Assembly (NCBI RefSeq): GCF_003992005.1
Contig: NZ_RQVL01000005.1
Location: 31,314 to 95,313, forward strand
Direction of reading: 5' to 3'
DNA length: 64,000 bases
Origin: Veillonella sp. VA139
Lineage (GTDB): Bacteria; Bacillota; Negativicutes; Veillonellales; Veillonellaceae
Part shown: piece after piece, positions 54,460-63,096 of the stretch
How the letters are laid out: every line of letters starts with the position of its first letter
Numbering within the stretch: position 1 is the stretch's first letter
The notes under the pieces: generated by a model
What the model was told of the DNA's origin: nothing
Database searches by the model: none
What the model saw: only the letters and a program-made list of their open reading frames with translations
Translations under genes and position numbers: made by a program

Positions 54460-56031
54460 ATGAAAATGCGCAAAACGACATCAATGAAGAAGAAAGAAGT
54501 ATCAACTATAGAGAAAACAAAAGATTCCTATAATGAATTGGTGTATCATTCCAAATCATTTGGGGTCACATCGGTGAATAGTTTAGAGGCAAAAGCGAGA
54601 ATATGGGGCTTAGATCCAGTGCCTGTGGCAGAGGCTCGTGTCCTAGAATTGGGTTGCTCTATGGGCGGTAATATAATAGGGCAAGCTGTGCATCATCCTA
54701 AGGGAACCTATGTGGGAGTGGATTTGAGTGCCTCTCAAATCGACATAGGAAACCAGTTGATTCAGTCCATGGAACTGCAAAATATAACCCTTTTGGAACG
54801 CGATATTATGAGCATTGATGCAAGCTTTGGTACCTTCGATTATATCATTGTCCATGGCATTTGGTCTTGGGTACCAGATATGGTGAAAGATAAAATTCTA
54901 GAAATTTGTGATGTGAACCTTTCAGAACGAGGGGTAGCCTATGTATCCTATAATGTGTATCCAGGATGGCATCGTTTATCTCAAGTCCGTGAAATGATGA
55001 AGTATGCTATCAGAGATGATCAGGACATGGGTTTATTAGAGCAAACAGAAAAAGGGATTGCGTTTGTAGAACAGATAAATTCTTTACTGAAAAAATCTGA
55101 GGAAGTAGTACCGAAGCTGAAATGGAAAACAGATAGCTTTGATTCTGCTTTGGCACATAAGAGCTATTACATTGCTCATGAGTATTTGGAACCTATTAAT
55201 GACCCAGTGTATATTCATGAATTTATAGAGCGGGCTGAAACACATCATTTGGTCTATGTGGCAGATACGGACTTTCAGTTGTCGGCTATTAGCTGGATAC
55301 AATCAGAAAAAAGAGCTATGATTGACGCCTTATCTGGTGGAGACTGGAATACAAAAGAACAAATCTTAGATTATTATTATGATACGCAGTTTAGACGCTC
55401 TATGTTATGTCACGCCTCGCAAGCCCATAAGCTGCGCCATCAAGAAGAGTTTCTCATGAGTACCTTAGATGAATTGTATTTTATTTATACCCGTCGGGTA
55501 GAGGACTTGAAAGATACAGAATACAAGATAGAACAGGGTTTAGTGAACGTATGTAAAAAAGGTGGATTCTTTACTGTAGCAGACTATGAAAGGGAGATTA
55601 AAGGATTACTGGAGAATGAGGAGTTTCCTAAGGTAGATATGTACAGTATGCTAATTCGTTTCTTATTATGTGGTTTAGTAGCGGTCTTTACAGAAACGAA
55701 AGATGTGCAACCATTCCAAGAGGGTATCTCCAGGGTACCTAAAGAGTCAGCAAAGTATGTGGAAACCGTTGTCAATCGCAATGGAAATGAATTTATCAAT
55801 GTATCAGATCGATTCAACGATAGTATTGAAGGCTTACATGCAGGTCATGTGGTCATCATGAATGCCTTGTCAGATCCTAAGACGTTGGATGAGCTATATA
55901 CCTTGGCTGACGACGTGCTAACTGTGAATGAAACAAAGGAAGATGGACAAGTAGTTCCATTACAAGGACGTTCTGTGGTGGATGGTATCCTCGCGGATCT
56001 CAGTCGTCTTGGATTTTTGCAACATAACTAG
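54460..56031 (+). CDS. SAM-dependent methyltransferase with methyltransferase regulatory domain
   Basis: A 523-residue protein. The Rossmann methyltransferase spans about residues 60-180 with motif I VLELGCSMGGN, acidic VGVDLSASQ and DYIIVHGIWSWV. The central part (YNVYPGWHRLSQVREMMKY onward) matches the 'methyltransferase regulatory domain' family, with a C-terminal winged-helix-like segment. Substrate unknown. A basic Lys-rich N-terminus is present; an alternative start at 54484 would drop 8 residues. Single gene. Confidence 0.85.
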   Translation: MKMRKTTSMKKKEVSTIEKTKDSYNELVYHSKSFGVTSVNSLEAKARIWGLDPVPVAEARVLELGCSMGGNIIGQAVHHPKGTYVGVDLSASQIDIGNQLIQSMELQNITLLERDIMSIDASFGTFDYIIVHGIWSWVPDMVKDKILEICDVNLSERGVAYVSYNVYPGWHRLSQVREMMKYAIRDDQDMGLLEQTEKGIAFVEQINSLLKKSEEVVPKLKWKTDSFDSALAHKSYYIAHEYLEPINDPVYIHEFIERAETHHLVYVADTDFQLSAISWIQSEKRAMIDALSGGDWNTKEQILDYYYDTQFRRSMLCHASQAHKLRHQEEFLMSTLDELYFIYTRRVEDLKDTEYKIEQGLVNVCKKGGFFTVADYEREIKGLLENEEFPKVDMYSMLIRFLLCGLVAVFTETKDVQPFQEGISRVPKESAKYVETVVNRNGNEFINVSDRFNDSIEGLHAGHVVIMNALSDPKTLDELYTLADDVLTVNETKEDGQVVPLQGRSVVDGILADLSRLGFLQHN

Positions 56032-56177
56032 TTTTATCTTCGGCCACTATAGATAGTGCACCGAGTCATTACCCCAAAAGAGTTGTACTGCATGTATATA
56101 TTACATGTGAGTACAGATCTTTTTAGGTGGATGACGAATCTGAAAGCTAGGTGCATGGATAGTGATTTGTATATGAC

Positions 56178-56208
56178 ATAGGGGAATCGCATGGCGATTC
56201 CCCTTACG
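56178..56208. terminator. convergent terminator hairpin
   Basis: AGGGGAATCGC/GCGATTCCCCT around ATG. It lies just after the pepD stop on the minus strand. A second hairpin (TGTACT...AGTACA, 56083-56116, followed by TCTTTTTAG) serves the plus-strand gene. Confidence 0.7.
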
Positions 56209-56215
56209 CATGGTG

Positions 56216-57661
56216 TTATTGTAATTTTTCTAATAAGGTTAATAAGAATTTGGACACTGTATCTACTGATGGTAAGTGTAGTCGTTCTTTTGGTGTATGA
56301 GCACCTAAGATAGTAGGACCAAAGCTAATCATTTGTGTATGTGGTAATTGTGCTTTCAATAAGCCACATTCAAGACCAGCATGAACGGCTGTTACATGTG
56401 GTTCTACTCCGATGACCTCTTTATAGAGTGCGATGGCTTGTTCTTCTAAATGGCTACCGCGTTCGTATTCCCAAGCGGGGTAACGACCTTGCTCGGAAGC
56501 AGTGAAGCCATGTACTTTTGCCAATGTCATGATGCGGTCACGTAGGTACGTCAATTGACTCATAGTCAAACTGCGCACGGAGATGAGCACGTCTAATTGC
56601 GTACCATGGTCTTCTACGATGGCAATGTTGTTACTAGTATCTACTAATCCTTCTAACTTTTTGCTCATGCCGAATACACCATGTGGTGCTAAGTACAAGA
56701 ATTGCAAGAACGCTTGTGCTTGTGTATCTGCGTAGATTGTAGCAGGTGTGTCACAAGGAGTGACTTTCACTTGTAGATTTGGATCTTGTGGAGATAATTC
56801 GTGACGAATGATCTCGGCATTGGCTTGGATATGTTCTTGCAATGTAGCTGCATCAGCTGGGCGACAAAGAATAGTGGCCTCAGCAAAGCGAGGAATGGCA
56901 TTATGTTTGGACCCGCCTGTAAAATGGCTCAAAGAAATAGGAGATGCTTGTTGTGCTTCCACTAATAAGCGAGCTAGGATTGTCACAGCATTACCAAGTT
57001 GTTCACCAATTTCAATGCCAGAGTGACCTCCGTGTAAGCCGTCTACAGTGATGTGGAATGCACTTAATCCCTCTGGTGTTGGTACGGGGTTCGTTGGTAA
57101 TGTAAGGTCCAAACGACAGCCCCCGGCACAGGCTACGATAAATTCATGCTCTTGCTCTGTATCAATATTGAGCAAATATTGTCCGTGTAGTCGGTCACCT
57201 TTCACAGCCATAGCACCATTCATACCGGTTTCTTCGTTCGTAGTAAATAGACATTCTAAAGGTCCATGAGGGATGGTTGAATCATCTAGCACGGCCAGTG
57301 CCATCGCTACGGCGATGCCATTATCGGCACCTAGAGTAGTATCATTGGCGTGTAACCATTCACCGTCCTCGATGAGCTCAATAGGATCCTTGGAAAAATC
57401 GTGAGTGGATGTGTCAGATTTTTCTGCTACCATATCGATATGACCTTGTAAAATGATCGGTGGATGATTTTCATAGCCCGCAGTTGCATTAGCACGAATG
57501 ATTACGTTTAATTCTTCATCTTGTTCTGCGTCTAAACCTCTATCTTTGGCAAATTGCATTAGAAAATCGCTAATGCCTTGCTCGTTGCCAGACTCACGAG
57601 GGATTTGACTGATTTCATGGAACCAGTGTAATACACTAGCTGTATACTTTGTATGCGTCAT
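56216..57661 (-). CDS. pepD: aminoacyl-histidine dipeptidase (peptidase D, M20C)
   Basis: A 481-residue zinc dipeptidase that splits Xaa-His and other dipeptides. Metal-binding segments: LQGHIDMV (His, Asp), TLGADNGIAVAMALAV, TTNEETGM (catalytic Glu), and a C-terminal GLECGLL region. The lid domain lies between. Length matches the family (about 485). AGAAAGGTAC precedes the ATG. Probably cytosolic peptide catabolism. Confidence 0.94.
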   Translation of the reverse strand: MTHTKYTASVLHWFHEISQIPRESGNEQGISDFLMQFAKDRGLDAEQDEELNVIIRANATAGYENHPPIILQGHIDMVAEKSDTSTHDFSKDPIELIEDGEWLHANDTTLGADNGIAVAMALAVLDDSTIPHGPLECLFTTNEETGMNGAMAVKGDRLHGQYLLNIDTEQEHEFIVACAGGCRLDLTLPTNPVPTPEGLSAFHITVDGLHGGHSGIEIGEQLGNAVTILARLLVEAQQASPISLSHFTGGSKHNAIPRFAEATILCRPADAATLQEHIQANAEIIRHELSPQDPNLQVKVTPCDTPATIYADTQAQAFLQFLYLAPHGVFGMSKKLEGLVDTSNNIAIVEDHGTQLDVLISVRSLTMSQLTYLRDRIMTLAKVHGFTASEQGRYPAWEYERGSHLEEQAIALYKEVIGVEPHVTAVHAGLECGLLKAQLPHTQMISFGPTILGAHTPKERLHLPSVDTVSKFLLTLLEKLQ

Positions 57662-57833
57662 AATTGTACCTTTCTAATTATGGATGAAATATTTAATACA
57701 TTAACTATACTCCTTTCATTGTAATGGGTCAATATATAGGGAGTAGGGTACTTTCAGAAATGATATTTTCCTAGTGAAAGTGTATGGTGGGGAATGCTAT
57801 AATACAAGTAATGATTGTAAAGGAGGTTACCAC

Positions 57834-58811
57834 ATGAAGGATACAAAGATTATAATGATAGGCACAGGAGGCACCATTGCAGGTACTGGAAATGGGTCTA
57901 GTGCATTAACGGAATATAGAGCGGGATCCATAGGTGTGGATGATTTGATGCAAGCTGTGCCAGCCTTGGAGGGGTATGGACCGTTTGAAAGTGTGCAATT
58001 CTCTAATATAGACAGTTCTGAAATGAGCCCCTATCGTTGGGTACGGTTAGCACTACTTATCAATGAAGTGGCTGATCGGGAGGATGTTGGTGGCATTGTC
58101 ATCACCCATGGCACAGATACGATGGAGGAAACTGCCTATTTCTTGCAATTGACGGTGCATACGAAGAAACCAGTTGTGATGACTGGTTCCATGCGTCCTG
58201 CAACAGCACTTAGTGCAGATGGTCCTGTAAATTTATTGCAAGCAGTGCAAGTAGCGCGTAGTGAAAGTGCGTGGAATCAAGGGGTATTAGTGGTCATGAA
58301 TGGCTACATAGATAGTGCCAGAGAGGTGGCAAAGCTACACACTACCGATGTGGCTACCTTTGGAAATGCCCAATTAGGTCATATGGGGTGCGTACAAAAT
58401 GGAACAGCTTATTTTTACTATACTCCATGTCGTAAGCATACGAGTGACAGCGAATTTATTTTACGTGAGGAAGTGGAATTGCCATCCGTAGGGATTGTGA
58501 ATCTTTATGGGGGGATGGATACAGAAATACTCACTATGGTAGCAAATCGATCACAAGGGTTAATTGTGGGTGGTTTTGGCCATGGCACATTGCCACAGGG
58601 TGTTCGTGATACGCTCAAAACAATTACCATTCCCAAAGTGCGGTCATCCCGCATTGGAAATGGTATTGTATCTAGCAATTCATCGGATGTGAAAGAGGGA
58701 TTGATCGTTAGCGATTCCCTGTCGCCTGTGAAAGCTAGAATCTTATTGATGTTAGCGTTACAACAAGAACGAAGTCGAGAAGATTTAGAGAACGTGTTTG
58801 CACTCTATTAA
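57834..58811 (+). CDS. L-asparaginase, type I/II fold
   Basis: A 325-residue amidohydrolase that converts asparagine to aspartate and ammonia. The first Thr motif is GTGGTIAGTG near residues 9-18 and the second HGTDTMEETA near 89-98. No signal peptide, so cytoplasmic. The start at 57834 has AAAGGAGGTTACC; the in-frame extension to 57774 lacks a ribosome site. Aspartate formed here can feed fumarate, the substrate of the sdh/frd enzyme. Confidence 0.93.
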   Translation: MKDTKIIMIGTGGTIAGTGNGSSALTEYRAGSIGVDDLMQAVPALEGYGPFESVQFSNIDSSEMSPYRWVRLALLINEVADREDVGGIVITHGTDTMEETAYFLQLTVHTKKPVVMTGSMRPATALSADGPVNLLQAVQVARSESAWNQGVLVVMNGYIDSAREVAKLHTTDVATFGNAQLGHMGCVQNGTAYFYYTPCRKHTSDSEFILREEVELPSVGIVNLYGGMDTEILTMVANRSQGLIVGGFGHGTLPQGVRDTLKTITIPKVRSSRIGNGIVSSNSSDVKEGLIVSDSLSPVKARILLMLALQQERSREDLENVFALY

Positions 58812-58885
58812 ATCTTCTATTGTTGTGCTATGCAGTCTACGGCGGTTTAGGTCAATAGAATAGTAGCAAAATAAGCTCGTACTAT

Positions 58886-59620
58886 TTATAGATCCAAGGT
58901 AGCTGCGTTCTCTAATGCTGTTTCAATGGCGGATCGTACAGCTTTCGCTAAGGTGTCGCCAAATTGAGAGAATGTGCCTGAGTCTGTGAGGAGTTCTCCG
59001 TTCGGGTCGATGGTCATAATGATGCCGTCTGTGGATGTGCCTGTGGCAGGTTGTCCAGATAGGATGCTAGTAATCCCCTTGGATTGGAGTGCTACGGTTT
59101 TGGCTTCCGTTATGGTTAGCAATGATTTTGTGAGAGCCCCGTCGGTGAGGGCGCAATTGGTAAATACTAATAGGTTGATGGTGCCTCCAGCATGGAAGGC
59201 GCCATCTTTTTCGTAGTAGGTATAGCCATCACCTGCTCGATGCGCTGTTTTTTCAACGCCAGCGGTGGCAATGACTTCGACTATGATGCTTCCCTCTTGT
59301 AAGCATACATAGGCATGTCGATCCATAGAGGCGCTAGTCAATAAGGCTGTACAAAAATGAATCGGTAGGTCTTGTTGTACGCATTCTTTTGCTAAATAAG
59401 CAGAGGTGGATCCACCAGGCAATTCACTTTCATCGTTGACGAAAAATGTGAGTTGTTGATTGCGCACTGCCATGACATGATGCAAGCCACCGTTGAAAGG
59501 ACTTGTGCTGATGGCATAATAGGGCATGTCATAGGTCACAGTGATGGCGGAATTGTGTATATCGACATAGCCACCACTACGTAGTGTAGACGGGGCAAGA
59601 TGTGAGTTTTGAGTTGTCAT
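58886..59620 (-). CDS. cbiZ: adenosylcobinamide amidohydrolase (CbiZ-like)
   Basis: A 244-residue protein of the CbiZ family, which removes the aminopropanol side chain from cobinamides to salvage corrinoids. Motifs: TAGVEKTAHRAGD, GTINLLVFTNCALTDGAL, TITEAKTVALQ and ATGTSTDGI. The start at 59620 follows ATAGGAGGATTC; an extension to 59713 would overlap the upstream gene. It is the last gene of a minus-strand run after two WYL-like genes, 83 bp downstream of them. No other B12 gene is in the window. Confidence 0.85.
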   Translation of the reverse strand: MTTQNSHLAPSTLRSGGYVDIHNSAITVTYDMPYYAISTSPFNGGLHHVMAVRNQQLTFFVNDESELPGGSTSAYLAKECVQQDLPIHFCTALLTSASMDRHAYVCLQEGSIIVEVIATAGVEKTAHRAGDGYTYYEKDGAFHAGGTINLLVFTNCALTDGALTKSLLTITEAKTVALQSKGITSILSGQPATGTSTDGIIMTIDPNGELLTDSGTFSQFGDTLAKAVRSAIETALENAATLDL

Positions 59621-59703
59621 GAATCCTCCTATGGTTGAATCTATGGCTAGGGTGTTACGTAGCTCCCTAAGGGTGTAGTAGGGGTGTCTAATCTGGATGT
59701 AGG

Positions 59704-60768
59704 TTATCCCCATCTTTCTAGGAATGTGGTGAAATGTTGTAGAACGCGATTCCGTATGGATATAGGTTCCAAGACCGTCACCATAGCGCTGAGGGCGAGT
59801 ATATTTTGATATATATCATCTTCATCGAATGGATAATAGGTGATATTCAGATGATAGGTATGATCTTGTAGTTCATCTTCGTCATCGAGTATAGTTTCCA
59901 CTAAGGTAGTTTCCTTTGTATAATCGGCAAATAGATGATAGGCCCGCTCTAGGGCATTTTTATCGTTCGTTACACGTAGTTTGAGGGTGATCGCATCCTG
60001 TTCGAGTAACTCTGTGAGTATGGTGTAACGGTTGGATACAGTTTTGTCTTCGCGAAGGCAGACACTTTGTATATCTTTCACAGGGACATAGATGTATTTG
60101 CTTTCATTGAGCAATCCTAACAGGTGATAGTCCTCGGTGTTGGCAAAGTATCGCAAATGACAAGGGGTTACCATATGGTTACCATCTGTGGTAGCTATTT
60201 CTACCGTATGCGACTCCTCTATAATGGTACGGAACAAGGTATGCGTTATTTCTAACGTATGGGCATCGATTTGCGTTGCTGGTCGAGTAGATTGATAGTT
60301 CTCTAGGATCGTTTTGAACGTTTGGTGAAAGGGATGTTGTTCCATAGCAGCTTTTAGTTTATCTCGTACAGATTGTGATAGGAATGGGAATACCCGTTCA
60401 TCGTGGATGAGTAAATACAGTGCTAGGACCTCACGGTCTGTGAATAGATAGGGTTCTGGCATGTGTGGAATAAAATAAGGTTGTACTTTTCCTGCTTCGG
60501 TACTAGGGTGAAAGAATAACTCAATGATTTTTTCTACTATGTCCGCAGCACTGCCATTGTCCATTGTATGTTGATAGTCCTGTAGCAACCAAGCAGTGAT
60601 TTCTTGAGGGTCTAAATGATTATATTCTACTTTTAAATCATCACAATTCAAACGATCTACATAAATGAAATGGAGAAGTTGCATGAACCGGATATAATAA
60701 AAGGTATAGGCACCGACTGAGGCGTGGTCTGGATTCGTATAGGATTGGAGAAATGGATTAGGATTCAT
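59704..60768 (-). CDS. WYL-like domain protein (second of pair)
   Basis: A 354-residue protein. Residues about 205-245 (CHLRYFANTEDYHLLGLLNESKYIYVPV region) resemble a WYL ligand-sensing domain, with degenerate W-Y-L residues (D-Y-H-L-L), and the C-terminal part resembles a WCX extension. No clear helix-turn-helix is visible at the N-terminus. Its start overlaps the end of the upstream gene by 11 bp, so the two are translated together. Probably a regulator or a sensor subunit; uncertain. Confidence 0.6.
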   Translation of the reverse strand: MNPNPFLQSYTNPDHASVGAYTFYYIRFMQLLHFIYVDRLNCDDLKVEYNHLDPQEITAWLLQDYQHTMDNGSAADIVEKIIELFFHPSTEAGKVQPYFIPHMPEPYLFTDREVLALYLLIHDERVFPFLSQSVRDKLKAAMEQHPFHQTFKTILENYQSTRPATQIDAHTLEITHTLFRTIIEESHTVEIATTDGNHMVTPCHLRYFANTEDYHLLGLLNESKYIYVPVKDIQSVCLREDKTVSNRYTILTELLEQDAITLKLRVTNDKNALERAYHLFADYTKETTLVETILDDEDELQDHTYHLNITYYPFDEDDIYQNILALSAMVTVLEPISIRNRVLQHFTTFLERWG

Positions 60769-62251
60769 AATGGGATACGATACTCCTTACTCTAGTTAAT
60801 ACCAGGTCTTGTAATGTTTTGATAGGGTCTCTTTGTAAGTCCTCTTCTGTGAGGGGTTCTCCCGTGGAGGTGGCAAAATGAAGATAAGGTCCCCATTGAT
60901 AGAGCAATGGTAATACTGCAGAAGGCTCTAGGTAGGTGACTTTTACGAGAAATGGACAATCTTCTGTTGAAACTTCGTGCATGCAATCAATGGATAGACG
61001 CTTCGTACGAAATTGATGTAAGGCTTGTTGTAATTCCGTCCCGTTATAGGGGGAGGAATGAAATGCGAAGTACACCGTATAGGTAGTAGGTGGTTTAGTC
61101 TGCTTTCGTGAATGCGGTGTAGATGGGTATAGGTCGATGTGATGTACGGCATCTAATGAAATTGGCGACATAGGGCGACCATGCTTGCTGGTGCTGTATA
61201 TGTATTCTCTAGAATCATTTCGATGTTCTTCGAGGTTATCTATGTGCACAATCGTTTTAGTGGTGTGTAATTTGGAAGTGGATTTAGGGTTGCTCCGATC
61301 AATGGTTGTTACCGTGGTCCATGTATTCATGCCGGCTAAGAAAGACAATCGTTTGTCATCCAGTAGTGTTTTGAAAGGAGGCACTTGGCGCACCAAGATA
61401 GGGGAAGGTACTTGTGGCATTTGCCCAGAATTGATATCACTGAGGATATCTTCCGGCGCATCATCGTCTAAACTTCTTAGGGATAATTTAAACTGTACAT
61501 AATGAGCATAGGATGAGATAGGCGATAGATATTTTTGAAAGTCTAAGGCATAGACTAATTCTTTCCGCTCTTCTTCGGTGAGATTGGATTCACTGATAGG
61601 GTTAGGTGTGATATCATAGGCATCTTTGGTGGTAGGATGAGGAGCTATGACTCCCATTGCTTGTAGCGTACCGAAGGCACTGTCGAAGAGTTGAGTACTG
61701 TTAATTATGGACTCGTTGCTTGCATCTTGGGTCAACAGTATATCTTGGTGAATAGATGTTAAGTACCGTCTTAGTTTTTTTGTTGTTAATAGGGCTTCAT
61801 CCTTGTTGGCGGTATCTAAATGGCTAGCATAATATGACAAGGGGTATTGTAAGCCATTTTGATAGGTATTTATAGCAGTATCATCTTCACCAACATCTTT
61901 TGTAGCGATTAGATGGTATAGCAATAGACTGCGACGAAGGTCTGTAGGCAACATTTTGCGTACTGCATGGGCAAAGGCTAAGGGATTTAGGTTATAAGGA
62001 GAATAGCTTAGACCAGGTAATGTTAATAGCTTAGCGCGACCATAGGAAAATTCGTACAGTGATTGGGGAGATAAGGCATCTATAAAAAAATGAGCTTGCT
62101 TTGTTTTTTCCTGATAGGAAGTACCTTTAAAAGGATGGAAATCCTTATCTGCACTTTTATACACCCCACCTTTAGCGATTAAATTTAAGAATCGGTAAAA
62201 GCGGGATTCTGTTTCATCGCTAGTAGCAAAAAAATTTGTGTTCCCTGCCAT
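60758..62251 (-). CDS. WYL-like domain protein (first of pair), larger
   Basis: A 497-residue soluble protein. The C-terminus (FLVKVTYLEPSAVLPLLYQWG ... DPIKTLQDLVLTRVRSIVSHY) looks like a WCX/WYL C-terminal extension, and the middle segment (GRPMSPISLDAVHHIDLYP) may be the WYL core. The N-terminal 150 residues are helical and unrecognised. CTGAAAGGAGCTC precedes the ATG. It is divergent from the micro-ORF cassette, with about 210 bp between starts, which makes it a candidate regulator of that cassette. Confidence 0.55.
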   Translation of the reverse strand: MAGNTNFFATSDETESRFYRFLNLIAKGGVYKSADKDFHPFKGTSYQEKTKQAHFFIDALSPQSLYEFSYGRAKLLTLPGLSYSPYNLNPLAFAHAVRKMLPTDLRRSLLLYHLIATKDVGEDDTAINTYQNGLQYPLSYYASHLDTANKDEALLTTKKLRRYLTSIHQDILLTQDASNESIINSTQLFDSAFGTLQAMGVIAPHPTTKDAYDITPNPISESNLTEEERKELVYALDFQKYLSPISSYAHYVQFKLSLRSLDDDAPEDILSDINSGQMPQVPSPILVRQVPPFKTLLDDKRLSFLAGMNTWTTVTTIDRSNPKSTSKLHTTKTIVHIDNLEEHRNDSREYIYSTSKHGRPMSPISLDAVHHIDLYPSTPHSRKQTKPPTTYTVYFAFHSSPYNGTELQQALHQFRTKRLSIDCMHEVSTEDCPFLVKVTYLEPSAVLPLLYQWGPYLHFATSTGEPLTEEDLQRDPIKTLQDLVLTRVRSIVSHYES

Positions 62252-62461
62252 GTGAGCTCCTTTCAGTGTATCTGTAGTTAGTGAGCAATAAAGTCTGTTA
62301 GTATATAGTTATAGTACCATAAAATGGAACCTAGGGGATATTGATTTTAGTATATTTTATATATCAATGGCTAATATAGTAACTATCGGGACTTTTATAA
62401 AAAGTAAGATTTGAGATGAAGTATACTATGTTCACGAGGTAAGACGAAAGGAGATGAGAAC
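62252..62461. promoter_or_regulatory. divergent control region between the WYL pair and micro-ORFs
   Basis: AT-rich, about 210 bp. A TATACT element at 62422-62427 faces the micro-ORFs but lacks a good -35, suggesting an activator. TATAGTT/TATATAC elements near 62300-62320 could serve the WYL genes. No clean palindrome was found. Confidence 0.35.
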
Positions 62462-62491
62462 ATGGAATTAGAAGTATACATAGAATGGTAA
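62462..62491 (+). CDS. micro-ORF 1: MELEVYIEW
   Basis: A nine-codon ORF ending TGG-TAA. GAAAGGAGATGAGAAC precedes the ATG, a near-perfect ribosome site with good spacing. The unit repeats 70 bp later with the same peptide. It is an alternating acidic/hydrophobic peptide with no membrane helix. Function unknown. Confidence 0.5.
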   Translation: MELEVYIEW

Positions 62492-62531
62492 GAAGTGTGA
62501 AGTGGTGATATAGGTGAAAGGAGATGAGAAT

Positions 62532-62561
62532 ATGGAATTAGAAGTATACATAGAATGGTAA
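62532..62561 (+). CDS. micro-ORF 2: MELEVYIEW
   Basis: Encodes the same nine residues as micro-ORF 1, with an identical coding sequence and the same ribosome site. The spacer before it differs at a few positions. Confidence 0.5.
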   Translation: MELEVYIEW

Positions 62562-62601
62562 GAAGTGTGGTGTGATGATATAGATGAAAGGAGATGAGAA
62601 C

Positions 62602-62637
62602 ATGGATTTTGAAATAGATGTATATATAGAGTGGTAA
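62602..62637 (+). CDS. micro-ORF 3: MDFEIDVYIEW
   Basis: Eleven codons. The DNA differs from copies 1 and 2 at several positions and is two codons longer, yet the C-terminal VYIEW is kept, using synonymous codons (TAT, GAG). This suggests selection at the protein level. Confidence 0.5.
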   Translation: MDFEIDVYIEW

Positions 62638-62674
62638 GATAGATGGGTAGTGATATAGCGAAGGTGGTGATAAG

Positions 62675-62704
62675 ATGAGCTTGTATGTATTGTTAGTGTT
62701 GTAA
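62675..62704 (+). CDS. micro-ORF 4: MSLYVLLVL
   Basis: Nine codons after GAAGGTGGTGATAAG. Unlike the first three it is purely hydrophobic. It lies 73 bp from the third ATG, so it could be a degenerate fourth repeat. Least certain of the set. Confidence 0.3.
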   Translation: MSLYVLLVL

Positions 62705-62755
62705 TAGTAAAAGTAAGAAGTATAAGAAATGTGTGTTGTAAAAAGGAGAAATACT

Positions 62756-62863
62756 ATGTTAGAAATGCAATATGTATGTGAACCATGGTTTGTACAAGAT
62801 GAGGAAGGATATTGGGTAGAATTGTTAGATGATGGATATTGGGAAGGTGTCGTAGAGGTGTAA
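62756..62863 (+). CDS. micro-ORF 5: 35-residue acidic aromatic peptide
   Basis: It begins MLEMQYVCEPWFVQDEEG and contains a near-repeat GYWVELLDDGYWEGVVEV. AAAAGGAGAAATACT precedes the ATG. Net charge is strongly negative, with Trp/Tyr pairs and one Cys. No signal or helix was recognised. Confidence 0.5.
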   Translation: MLEMQYVCEPWFVQDEEGYWVELLDDGYWEGVVEV

Positions 62864-62912
62864 GTATTCAGAAAAGTATATTGTTGATAGTGTGAATATA
62901 AAGGAGGATGTC

Positions 62913-62963
62913 ATGTATATAGACGTATTTGCTTCTGCAGAAGTGTATGACCCATGTGTGTAA
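62913..62963 (+). CDS. micro-ORF 6: MYIDVFASAEVYDPCV
   Basis: Sixteen codons after AAAGGAGGATGTC, an excellent ribosome site. It shares the YI-D/E-V-x and VY elements with micro-ORFs 1-3, and ends in a Cys-Val. Confidence 0.45.
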   Translation: MYIDVFASAEVYDPCV

Positions 62964-63016
62964 GTTAATAGAATAGGAAAGTAGAGATATGTATGAAGTA
63001 TAAAGGAAAGTGTCGA

Positions 63017-63060
63017 ACTAGATAGCTCGTTACCAGAATGGCGGTAACGGGCTTTTTTTT
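63017..63060 (+). terminator. terminator of the micro-ORF cassette
   Basis: AGCTCGTTACC and GGTAACGGGCT stem around AGAATGGC followed by eight T. It closes the cassette before the yfbR-like gene. Confidence 0.85.
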
Positions 63061-63096
63061 GTATAATGAATATATTGGATTAAGGAGGCGTGTACC

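Larger units (their letters stand above)
62462..62671 (+). repeat. three 70-bp tandem repeats carrying micro-ORFs
   Basis: ATGs at 62462, 62532 and 62602 are exactly 70 bp apart. Each unit has GAAAGGAGATGAGAA, a micro-ORF, TAAGAAGTGTG-type spacer and TGATATAG. Copies 1 and 2 differ at only a few bases outside the ORF; copy 3 is diverged in coding bases but keeps the VYIEW ending. Confidence 0.85.

Noticed and set aside
62462..62671. 70-bp repeats as a CRISPR array
   Set aside because: Repeats are contiguous with no unique spacers, and no cas genes are present.
62462..62963. Classical RiPP precursor cluster
   Set aside because: The peptides are too short to hold a leader, and no radical SAM, lanthipeptide or other modification gene lies nearby in the window.
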